Source: NZWG01 sp964478995 (GTDB lineage Bacteria; Fidelibacterota; Marinisomatia; Marinisomatales; UBA1611). Taken from it: DNA of 8,615 nucleotides. Made by a program: the position numbers and the translations under genes. The DNA is taken from positions 1-8,615 of the forward strand of contig CAYZJY010000077.1 in the NCBI GenBank assembly GCA_964478995.1, in the 5' to 3' direction. Below, one piece after another: positions 1-5,191 of this stretch; the stretch's first letter is position 1; every line of letters starts with the position of its first letter. The notes under the pieces are model-generated. The model was not told where the DNA came from. It searched no databases and was given only the letters and a program-made list of their open reading frames with translations.

Positions 1-28
1 AGTTACTAGAATATGCTTAATAAAATAA

Positions 29-52
29 ACTCCAAGTTCGTGGGGTATTTTG
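29..52 (+). terminator. Weak hairpin terminator of a gene upstream of the window
   Basis: ACTCCA (29-34) can pair with TGGGGT (41-46) across a 6-nt loop, using one T-G wobble, and is followed by ATTTTG. The stem and loop size match the better terminator at 3011-3035, which supports the reading. The gene it would terminate lies before base 1. The wobble and the A interrupting the T tract make it the weakest of the four hairpins. The same bases also form the left half of the putative promoter for the next gene. Confidence 0.45.
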
Positions 53-79
53 TTTGTATGGTTATTGGTAGATTCTGAT
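46..79 (+). promoter_or_regulatory. Putative promoter box, copy 1, abutting the start codon
   Basis: The T tract ending in G at 52 is followed by 16 nt and then TAGATT (69-74). The ATG of the DUF2087 gene comes 5 nt later, at 80. The same geometry, T tract plus G, 16 nt, TAGATT, recurs at 665-693, 3030-3058 and 5100-5128. TAGATT keeps the T, A and final T of a bacterial -10 element, so transcription would begin at or within a few bases of the ATG and give a leaderless message. The promoter function is inferred; the repeated spacing is seen. Confidence 0.45.
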
Positions 80-325
80 ATGAGTCAGTTAGTAAATGAG
101 TTTGAAGAAATCACCAGATGGCCCAAGAAAAGGTCAGATAAAGAATATATTATTAGATATTTATCTGAAAAATTTACCTCTGGCATAGAATATTCAGAAA
201 AAGAGGTTAATAAAATAATTAAGAGGCATCATGTTTTTAATGATATTCCTTTATTAAGAAGAGAATTAATTTCCAAAAAATATTTGTTTAGGACAGATGA
301 TTGTAAAAAATACTGGAAAGATTAG
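80..325 (+). CDS. Stand-alone DUF2087 domain protein (81 aa)
   Basis: The whole 81-residue product matches my memory of the DUF2087 family. It has a WPKK segment (residues 14-17), a helix, the conserved YSEKEVN stretch (38-44), an LRREL helix (59-63) and a terminal KYW (77-79). The domain looks like a small winged-helix fold and is often found fused behind a transcription regulator; here it stands alone with no separate DNA-binding domain. An upstream in-frame TTG at 50 would add ten residues drawn from the repeated intergenic element, so I chose the ATG at 80, which sits 5 nt after the TAGATT box. No Shine-Dalgarno sequence is visible. The next gene starts 50 nt downstream. Family assignment is fairly sure; the function is unknown and a role in transcription control is only inferred. 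Confidence 0.85.
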   Translation: MSQLVNEFEEITRWPKKRSDKEYIIRYLSEKFTSGIEYSEKEVNKIIKRHHVFNDIPLLRRELISKKYLFRTDDCKKYWKD

Positions 326-331
326 CCTAAT

Positions 332-361
332 GTTCGTGGGGTATGTTCCATATAGTATAAT
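332..361 (+). repeat. Second copy of a 13-bp repeat, with possible -10 element
   Basis: GTTCGTGGGGTAT at 332-344 is identical to 36-48, so the DUF2087 gene lies between two direct copies. No good left arm is present here, so this copy does not look like a working hairpin terminator. A consensus-like TATAAT lies at 356-361, 14 nt before the ATG at 376, and may be the promoter of the small membrane protein gene. The repeat identity is seen; the promoter role is a guess. Confidence 0.4.
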
Positions 362-375
362 TTTTAGAAGTAGAG

Positions 376-648
376 ATGAAAAATAGATATAGAAAAATTA
401 TTCTATTCCTTGTTAAAGCAGCCAAAACAAAAGCAGAAGAGAAAGGGACTGATTTTAACGAGGAAAAGTCCATTAGGAAGCATGAGGCTTTTTTACCAAT
501 TATATTCTTTTATGTTTTAATCTGGATATTGGGTTTTATGGCACCTAGTTTAATCATAGGTGAATTTTTATTGCCTATTTTATTGGTTCTTATTCTTGGT
601 AGCATCAATCATTATTTTGGATGGATCAAAATCATTAAAAAAGATTAA
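376..648 (+). CDS. Small two-helix membrane protein of unknown function (90 aa)
   Basis: I do not recognise this protein. It has a basic, charged N-terminal part (residues 1-36, many K, R and E) with a short hydrophobic patch near residues 8-14. Two strongly hydrophobic segments follow, at about 38-58 and 60-80, and then a basic tail ending IKIIKKD. That suggests a two-helix inner-membrane hairpin with both ends on the cytoplasmic side by the positive-inside rule. There is no lipobox, cysteine or recognisable catalytic motif. The start ATG follows AGAAGTAGAG, at best a poor ribosome-binding site. It lies between the DUF2087 gene and the cyclase gene, about 50 nt from each, in the same direction. 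Codon use looks like the neighbours', so I take it as real, but no function can be given. Confidence 0.6.
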   Translation: MKNRYRKIILFLVKAAKTKAEEKGTDFNEEKSIRKHEAFLPIIFFYVLIWILGFMAPSLIIGEFLLPILLVLILGSINHYFGWIKIIKKD

Positions 649-660
649 CGATATTTACGT

Positions 661-699
661 GGGGTTTTTTGTTATCGGGATGATGGGTAGATTCATTAC
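661..699 (+). promoter_or_regulatory. Putative promoter box, copy 2, in front of the cyclase gene
   Basis: GGGGTTTTTTG (661-671) is followed by 16 nt ending in GGGATGATGGG (677-687), then TAGATT (688-693) and the cyclase ATG at 700. If the last T of TAGATT is position -7, then +1 falls on the A of that ATG. GGGATGATGGGTAGATT is identical, base for base, to the copy at 5112-5128. I find no CCCC-containing left arm upstream, so this copy keeps the right half of the element without a convincing hairpin. Promoter activity is inferred. Confidence 0.5.
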
Positions 700-2550
700 A
701 TGATGGAAAAACAAACCCGAAAGTTAGCCGCAATTATGTTTACTGATATTGCAGGCTATACAGAATCAATGTCTTTTGATGAAGAAACAGCAATCCAAGC
801 TGTAAAGAAAAAACGATCCATCATTCAACCACTCCTAATAGAAAACAATGGTGTCTTTGTCAAAGAAATCGGTGACGGTACCCTTTCTTATTTCAATTCT
901 GCTATTGATGCATCCACATGTGCTGTAAAACTTCAGGAGAAAACTTTTAATGATGCTCATCTCAATATAAGAGTTGGGCTGCATATTGGTGATATTGTTT
1001 TTGATGGTAAAGATGTATTTGGAGAAGGTGTCAATATTGCAAGTAGATTAGAATCCATTTCTCCGGTAGGAGGCATATGTGTCTCAAAGAGTGTCTTTGA
1101 TGAATTGGAAAACAAGAAAGAATTCACGGGAACTTCCCTTGGATTACAGAGTCTGAAAGGTGTTGGAAGATTGGTTGAAGTTTACGCTCTTCAAGGTGAA
1201 AAACTCAAAGAACCAGATCCATCAAAATTCAAGGAAACAGAAGTTGAGAAACACACCGATGATGAAGTTCCGTCCATTGCGATTATCCCTTTTGATAATA
1301 AAGGTGCGCCTGAAGATATATTCTACGCCTATGGTATTTCTTCAGATCTAATATCCTATGTAACTAGTGCAGGGCTCATACGAGTTGCGAGTCTTAAGGA
1401 TATTGAAAAGTTGGATTATCAGAATTTAGATAGTACTGAAATTTCTAAGAAACTATTTATTCGTTATATTGCACAAGGGACACTCTGGAAAATGGGTGAC
1501 ATGTTCCAAATGTCTATTGAACTCTATGATACAAAAGAATCCAGGGTTGTATGGTCTGATCGTTGGCAAGAACAATGGGAAAACCTACCTAAAATTAAAA
1601 CCCACCTTTCTGATGGTCTACTTAAGGCTTTGGACACTAAACCAAAAATTGAAAAAAAGGAAGATACAACTAATCCTCAAGCATATGAGTTTTATCTTAA
1701 AGCTAAACACAAATATGAAAAACGGGATACCATGGAAGATACTGAAATCGCTAGGGGACTCATAAATAAAGCTTTGGAATTAGATGATAATCTTATATCT
1801 GCCAAAATTCTTATGGGTAATACCATTAGAGAAATGGGAAACCATGATAAAGCAATGGATATTTTTACTGCCAGCCTAAAGCAAGCAGAGGAATTGGGTG
1901 ATAAACACGGGATGGGAGACAGTTTTAATTCAATTGGAGCTATTTATTTTCATAAAGGTGATTTTGATAAGGCACTTGAATGTTCAAATAAATCAATAGC
2001 AATAGCAGATGACCTTAATGATAAATATAGAATGGCAATAAGCCTTAATAATAATGGGGTTGTATCCCATAATAAAGGAGATTATGAGGAAGGCCTGGAT
2101 TACTATCAAAGATCACTAGAGATACAGGAGGAAATTGGAGATAAATATGGATTGGCAATATGTCTATGTAATATTGGAATTGTTAATAACCTCAAAGGTG
2201 ATTATGAGAAATCAAAGGAGTATCTAGAAAATTCTCTTAAGGCACAAAATGAATTGGGGGTGAAATGGTTAGAATTAGAAACCTATTCTTATCTTTATCA
2301 TTCCTATAAGAAGCTTGGCAAAAGGTTTGATTTAAACCAAATCCAAAAACTCATTAAAAAAACTAATAATATCGAATTTTATATCAACTATCAATTATAC
2401 AAGTTATTAGGAGATGTAACCTACCTGAACATTGTCCATGACCAACTTCAAACAAAAGCAGATGCAATGGACAAAAGAATGAAAAAAATATATTTGGAAT
2501 ATCCTCTCCAAAAAGAGATCATGGAAGCGTGGAAGCAATTAAATGCCTAA
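700..2550 (+). CDS. Class III adenylate/guanylate cyclase with TolB-like and TPR domains
   Basis: This 616-residue protein has three parts. Residues about 7-165 are a class III nucleotide cyclase domain. The metal-binding aspartates are D16 (FTDIAGYT) and D59 (GDG), the likely adenine-contacting pair is K55 and D105, and the transition-state residues are N112 and R116 in VNIASRLE. All the residues expected for activity are present, and the K/D pair favours ATP as substrate. Residues about 191-290 look like the TolB-N-like domain often joined to such cyclases (SIAIIPFDN, YGISSDLI, YIAQGTLWK, VVWSDRW). Residues about 325-540 are TPRs, including three exact 40-residue units at 401-440, 441-480 and 481-520. 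I see no signal peptide or membrane helix, so it is probably cytosolic, with the C-terminal half taking input from partners. The start could be ATG 700 or the adjacent ATG 703; no Shine-Dalgarno site is seen. Confidence 0.93.
   Translation: MMEKQTRKLAAIMFTDIAGYTESMSFDEETAIQAVKKKRSIIQPLLIENNGVFVKEIGDGTLSYFNSAIDASTCAVKLQEKTFNDAHLNIRVGLHIGDIVFDGKDVFGEGVNIASRLESISPVGGICVSKSVFDELENKKEFTGTSLGLQSLKGVGRLVEVYALQGEKLKEPDPSKFKETEVEKHTDDEVPSIAIIPFDNKGAPEDIFYAYGISSDLISYVTSAGLIRVASLKDIEKLDYQNLDSTEISKKLFIRYIAQGTLWKMGDMFQMSIELYDTKESRVVWSDRWQEQWENLPKIKTHLSDGLLKALDTKPKIEKKEDTTNPQAYEFYLKAKHKYEKRDTMEDTEIARGLINKALELDDNLISAKILMGNTIREMGNHDKAMDIFTASLKQAEELGDKHGMGDSFNSIGAIYFHKGDFDKALECSNKSIAIADDLNDKYRMAISLNNNGVVSHNKGDYEEGLDYYQRSLEIQEEIGDKYGLAICLCNIGIVNNLKGDYEKSKEYLENSLKAQNELGVKWLELETYSYLYHSYKKLGKRFDLNQIQKLIKKTNNIEFYINYQLYKLLGDVTYLNIVHDQLQTKADAMDKRMKKIYLEYPLQKEIMEAWKQLNA
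1900..2259 (+). repeat. Three in-frame 120-nt TPR-encoding repeats
   Basis: Three consecutive units of exactly 120 nt (1900-2019, 2020-2139, 2140-2259) encode 40-residue TPR modules. Each begins with DK and contains a KGD(F/Y) turn, and units two and three end in E(I/L)G. By eye, units two and three are identical at about half of their residues. The 40-residue period is that of kinesin-light-chain-like TPRs rather than the classical 34. The absence of insertions or deletions between units suggests internal duplication followed by divergence. Confidence 0.75.
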
Positions 2551-2625
2551 GCAATATCATTCGTGCCATGGTTAGAAGAAAAAATTGATATCTCCATATT
2601 CTGGGGAAAAATGTTGGATTTGAAA

Positions 2626-3012
2626 ATGAAGCCAATTATCAAAAATATTTTAGTCTTCTTTATTGGATGCATACTTGGGATGTGCGCTAACATGTTATTA
2701 ATTATCACAGGTAATTTGCTAATTCCTTTTGCTGATGGAATCAATCGAATGGATGCCACAACCTGGGAATTAAAGTATTTTTTATTTCCTTTTCTTGCCC
2801 ATTCTGTTGGGACCTTTGTAGGCGCATTTATTGTTGCAAGATACACTGTTAGTTACCATATGGCCTTATCAATCCTTGTTGGTGTATTTTTTCTCTTGGG
2901 AGGAATATCCATGGTGTTAATGATGCCAGCACCACTTTGGTTTATTTTGGTAGACCTTTTTGTGGCCTATCTACCAATGGGATGGTTTGGATGGAGATTA
3001 TCTGGTCGGTAA
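2626..3012 (+). CDS. Conserved four-helix membrane protein of unknown function (128 aa)
   Basis: From ATG 2626 the product is 128 residues with four hydrophobic segments, at about 7-33, 50-73, 78-100 and 103-122. Motif-like stretches are FPFLAHSVGTFVGAF (54-68) and PAPLWFILVDLFVAYLPMGW (101-120). It resembles a small uncharacterised membrane family I associate with marine Bacteroidota-like genomes, for which I know no name or function. The start is uncertain: an in-frame ATG at 2611 adds five residues and a GTG at 2563 adds 21. I prefer 2626 because MKPIIKNILVFFIG gives a short basic N-terminus leading directly into helix one. It follows the cyclase gene by 75 nt with no terminator between, so the two are probably co-transcribed. 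Its TAA stop overlaps the next terminator stem. Confidence 0.7.
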   Translation: MKPIIKNILVFFIGCILGMCANMLLIITGNLLIPFADGINRMDATTWELKYFLFPFLAHSVGTFVGAFIVARYTVSYHMALSILVGVFFLLGGISMVLMMPAPLWFILVDLFVAYLPMGWFGWRLSGR

Positions 3013-3035
3013 ACCCCATATTAGTGGGGTTTTTT
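3011..3035 (+). terminator. Rho-independent terminator after the cyclase/membrane protein genes
   Basis: AAACCCCA (3011-3018) pairs perfectly with TGGGGTTT (3025-3032) around a 6-nt loop, and the T tract runs to 3035. The stem begins inside the stop codon of the membrane protein gene at 3010-3012. The T tract continues straight into the putative promoter box of the next transcription unit. Confidence 0.85.
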
Positions 3036-3063
3036 GTTAAATAGATGATGAGTAGATTTAACC
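3030..3063 (+). promoter_or_regulatory. Putative promoter box, copy 3, ahead of the leader ORF
   Basis: The T tract and G (3030-3036) are followed by 16 nt containing GATGATGAG, then TAGATT (3053-3058). The ATG at 3064 follows after 5 nt, as in copies 1 and 2. That ATG opens an 18-codon ORF, not the transporter itself. The geometry is seen; promoter function and a leaderless start are inferred. Confidence 0.45.
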
Positions 3064-3120
3064 ATGGGTAAGTCTACATCACTAAAAGTATTTACAAGAT
3101 CGGCTCCAAGGAAAAATTAA
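3064..3120 (+). CDS. Possible 18-residue leader peptide upstream of the BASS gene
   Basis: ATG at 3064 opens a frame of 18 codons, MGKSTSLKVFTRSAPRKN, ending with TAA at 3118-3120. The transporter ATG follows after 4 nt, at 3125. The ATG sits 5 nt after TAGATT, the distance used by the DUF2087 gene at 80. The peptide is basic and not hydrophobic, and has no run of one amino acid that would suggest a classic attenuator. An AAGGA lies inside its last codons (3108-3112), 12 nt before the transporter ATG, so its translation could couple to or expose that start. An ORF this short can arise by chance. The placement is the only argument for it. Confidence 0.3.
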   Translation: MGKSTSLKVFTRSAPRKN

Positions 3121-3124
3121 TTCC

Positions 3125-3985
3125 ATGATTATTGATATATTTTTACCACTATCCTTGATTTTTATCATGTTTACACTTGGTTTGGGATTAACCTTGAATG
3201 ACTTCATGAACTTGATCCGCATGCCAAAAGCATTCATTGTTGGCATAATGAATCAAATGTTATTATTGCCTATTACTGCATTTATTATTGTATCACTTAT
3301 GGGACTTACAAAAGAAATGGCTGTTGGGATGATGATACTAGCATCATGCCCAGGTGGTGTTACCTCGAACATGATCACTAAACTCGCTAAAGGTGATACA
3401 GCGTTATCAATATCCTATACTGCAGTTATTAGTATTCTGACTATCATAACTCTTCCTATCATAACTGGTTTCTCCATGAACCATTTCATGGGAGCAGAAT
3501 CCCCACCGCTAGATCTTTTATCATTAGGACTTACCATGTTTTTGATCACAGCATTGCCTGTGGGTATTGGTTTGTTGGTTCGCTCCAAAAATAAGAATTT
3601 TGCAGATTCATTTGAAATTATTGCAACAAAGATCTCGACCATTTTATTTATCATCATTATCCTAGGAGCATTAGCAAGTGAATGGAATACTTTTATTAAT
3701 AATATAATAAAGTTAGGTCCTGCAATTTTCTTTCTAATGATTATCATGATTATCATTGGTTTTAAAAGTTCACAATGGTTTAAAATGAGTAACCAGCAAG
3801 CGGTAACTGTGTCCATTGAATCTGGTATTCAAAATGCTACAGTAGGGATCACAATTGGAAATCTAATTATAAATCCAGAAACTGGATTATCAGTTTTAAG
3901 CATACCATCTGGTGTGTACGGTATATTGATGTATTTTATCTGTTTACCATTCATTTTTTGGTTTTTAAGAATTAAAAAAACATAG
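3125..3985 (+). CDS. Bile acid:sodium symporter (BASS/SBF) family transporter
   Basis: The 286-residue protein is hydrophobic throughout, with about nine or ten membrane segments, and matches the SBF family in length and motifs. The first broken-helix region is ASCPGGVTSNMITKLAKGD (residues 73-91), where PGG and SN are typical. The second is IESGIQNATVG (231-241), whose E232 and Q236 correspond to the sodium-binding residues known in bacterial ASBT homologues. Family members move organic anions such as bile acids, pantoate or 2-oxo acids with sodium. The true substrate cannot be read from sequence, and a marine bacterium is unlikely to use it mainly for bile acids. It follows the possible leader ORF by 4 nt. 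No strong terminator follows, though the flavoprotein gene 71 nt on seems to have its own promoter box. Confidence 0.92.
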   Translation: MIIDIFLPLSLIFIMFTLGLGLTLNDFMNLIRMPKAFIVGIMNQMLLLPITAFIIVSLMGLTKEMAVGMMILASCPGGVTSNMITKLAKGDTALSISYTAVISILTIITLPIITGFSMNHFMGAESPPLDLLSLGLTMFLITALPVGIGLLVRSKNKNFADSFEIIATKISTILFIIIILGALASEWNTFINNIIKLGPAIFFLMIIMIIIGFKSSQWFKMSNQQAVTVSIESGIQNATVGITIGNLIINPETGLSVLSIPSGVYGILMYFICLPFIFWFLRIKKT

Positions 3986-4034
3986 CACGGTATTTTAAAT
4001 ATGATATTTCAAGCCTGTGGTGTGTTCTCTTTTT
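3986..4034 (+). terminator. Weak possible terminator after the BASS gene
   Basis: CACGG (3986-3990) and CCTGTG (4014-4019) can pair with one bulged base. The AT-rich interior AAATATGATATTT (3998-4010) can fold further, and a TCTCTTTTT tract follows at 4026-4034. The pairing is poor next to the three GC-rich terminators elsewhere, so I hold it loosely. Confidence 0.25.
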
Positions 4035-4056
4035 GGAATGATAGGTAAATTCACAT
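4027..4056 (+). promoter_or_regulatory. Diverged promoter box ahead of the flavoprotein gene
   Basis: GGAATGATAGGTAAATT (4035-4051) aligns with GGGATGATGGGTAGATT of copies 2 and 4, differing at three positions. The gene's ATG at 4057 follows TAAATT by 5 nt, again leaving essentially no room for an untranslated leader. Unlike copies 1-4, the T tract and G lie closer, with about 10 nt between. The terminator right arm GTGGGG is missing, so this is the promoter half alone. Function is inferred. Confidence 0.4.
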
Positions 4057-4545
4057 ATGAGTAGAGTGTTAATTATTTCAGCGACAACTGGAAGCAATCT
4101 TATTCTTGCGAATAAAATTGGTGATTTGTTAGATCTAGACAATGAAATAATCACCCTAGAAGATTTTCCCATGCCCTTATATACTCCAAAGGTTCAAAAC
4201 ATGGATGATGCATCCTTCAAGTCTCTATGTGAAAAGTTTATCATTGCCGATGGTCTAATATTCTGTGCACCGGAATATAATGGTGGATCTCCTCCAATTT
4301 TAACTAATGCAATTACTTGGCTGTCTGTTACTACAGACCATTGGAGTAGTGCATTCTCAAATAAGAAAGCATTGATTGCGACACACAGTGGAGGTGCAGG
4401 CTCTAGGTTCTTATCTACATTTAGGGTGCAATTAGAGCACATGGGTACTATTGTCTATCCAAGAACAATAATGATAAATAAAAACAATGAATTCAAATTA
4501 GAATCTGTAAGAAATATATTAACAGATTTCATGAAATTGTTATAG
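4057..4545 (+). CDS. NADPH-dependent FMN reductase-like flavoprotein
   Basis: The 162-residue protein has a flavodoxin-like fold signature. The opening beta strand is followed by a phosphate-binding loop, SATTGSNLILANKI (residues 8-21). The characteristic flavin-contact segment is CAPEYNGGSPPILTNAITWLS (70-90), and THSGGAGSR (109-117) forms the third loop. This is the FMN_red family, which includes SsuE, ChrR-type quinone and chromate reductases and azoreductases. Such enzymes transfer two electrons from NAD(P)H through FMN to flavins, quinones or xenobiotics in the cytoplasm. At 162 residues it is slightly short for the family but keeps all three loops. The substrate cannot be told from sequence. 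The DUF4920 lipoprotein gene starts 26 nt after its stop and is probably in the same operon. Confidence 0.88.
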   Translation: MSRVLIISATTGSNLILANKIGDLLDLDNEIITLEDFPMPLYTPKVQNMDDASFKSLCEKFIIADGLIFCAPEYNGGSPPILTNAITWLSVTTDHWSSAFSNKKALIATHSGGAGSRFLSTFRVQLEHMGTIVYPRTIMINKNNEFKLESVRNILTDFMKLL

Positions 4546-4571
4546 ACCACTCACATTGCTTGGTGTTATTA

Positions 4572-5075
4572 ATGAGATATATATATCTTTTATTCATTCT
4601 ATTAATTATCCAGACTGGATGTTCTAGGAAAGAATCTGAAAAAGACCTATTAAATAAGATCGATCCAATTGGTTTTTATGGAGGAATTTTATCTGACGGA
4701 ACCATCCATGGTATCGATGAATTATTGTTATCTGCTGATGAAAATTTAGGAAAAGATCTTTTGGCAACTGGCATTATCACTGAAGTCTGCCCAATGCGAG
4801 GCTGTTGGATACAGGTTAAAGATGATCATTCAAATGCAAATATCCGGATTAAAGTTACAGATGGTAAAATTGTATTCCCGCTGTCGGCAAAAGGAAAAAA
4901 AATTATTGCAGAGGGTAAGTTCATCAAACTAGAATTATCTGAAAAACAAGCAAAGAACTGGAAACGTCACTTATCATTAGAAAAAGGTATTGAACTTGAC
5001 ACATCAAACATTGTTCTATCAAAAAATGACTTTTATGAATATCGATTAAATTCTAAATCTGCAAAAATATTTTGA
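4572..5075 (+). CDS. DUF4920 lipoprotein (167 aa)
   Basis: Residues 1-16 form a short basic-hydrophobic signal (MRYIYLLFILLIIQTG) ending at C17, a lipobox-like IQTGC. The Q at -3 is less usual than L, but the layout is that of a lipoprotein anchored outside the inner membrane. The rest matches DUF4920, a small beta-rich domain. Its hallmark here is TEVCPMRGCWIQVKD (70-84), with C73 and C78 in CPMRGCW, followed by beta strands IRIKV, FPLSAKGKKIIAEG and FIKLEL. The paired cysteines could bind a metal or form a disulfide; this is not established. An upstream in-frame TTG at 4560 would spoil the signal peptide, so ATG 4572 is chosen. It is probably co-transcribed with the flavoprotein and ends just before a strong terminator. 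Confidence 0.85.
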   Translation: MRYIYLLFILLIIQTGCSRKESEKDLLNKIDPIGFYGGILSDGTIHGIDELLLSADENLGKDLLATGIITEVCPMRGCWIQVKDDHSNANIRIKVTDGKIVFPLSAKGKKIIAEGKFIKLELSEKQAKNWKRHLSLEKGIELDTSNIVLSKNDFYEYRLNSKSAKIF

Positions 5076-5077
5076 TT

Positions 5078-5105
5078 AAAAGATCCCACATCAGTGGGGT
5101 TTTTT
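5078..5105 (+). terminator. Rho-independent terminator after the DUF4920 gene
   Basis: CCCAC (5085-5089) pairs with GTGGG (5094-5098) around an ATCA loop. The stem extends outward through wobble and A-T pairs to AAAA (5078-5081), which meets the T tract ending at 5105. It begins 2 nt after the lipoprotein stop codon. Confidence 0.87.
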
Positions 5106-5128
5106 GTTTGTGGGATGATGGGTAGATT
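5100..5128 (+). promoter_or_regulatory. Putative promoter box, copy 4, ahead of the stress protein gene
   Basis: TTTTTTG (5100-5106) is followed by 16 nt, including GGGATGATGGG (5112-5122), then TAGATT (5123-5128). This is the best match to copy 2. Here the ATG of the gene is 63 nt further on, at 5192, so the message would carry a leader of about 57 nt if TAGATT is the -10. That leader holds a tiny ATG frame of seven codons (5155-5178). It also holds TCCAA (5161-5165), which can pair with TTGGA (5179-5183), the only Shine-Dalgarno-like bases before the start. Confidence 0.45.
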
Positions 5129-5191
5129 TAAGAAGAAGAAAATATTTAATAATCATGGATTCCAAAAAAACAATATAGTTGGATAATAATT

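Noticed and set aside
50..79. TTG start at 50 for the DUF2087 gene
   Set aside because: The extra ten residues would be encoded by the repeated intergenic element itself; ATG 80 fits the family start.
80..648. Toxin-antitoxin pair formed by the two small genes
   Set aside because: The first is a recognisable DUF2087 protein, the genes are 50 nt apart, and neither resembles a known toxin or antitoxin.
1160..1765. Two + strand ORFs in another frame inside the cyclase gene
   Set aside because: They overlap the TolB-like and TPR coding region completely and encode low-complexity, unlikely proteins.
2563..2625. GTG start at 2563 for the membrane protein
   Set aside because: It adds 21 residues of mixed charge before the first helix; the ATG at 2626 gives a compact start, though 2611 remains possible.
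2547..2846. Minus-strand ORF of 99 codons over the membrane protein gene
   Set aside because: It lies opposite a hydrophobic protein gene with a clear frame, and its product has no family features.
3415..3816. Minus-strand ORF of 133 codons inside the BASS transporter gene
   Set aside because: It is antisense to a well-recognised transporter; long antisense frames are common opposite hydrophobic coding sequence.
3125..4545. Arsenic resistance cluster (Acr3 plus ArsH-like flavoprotein)
   Set aside because: The transporter has SBF/BASS motifs and 286 residues, shorter than Acr3, and no ArsR or ArsC gene is present.
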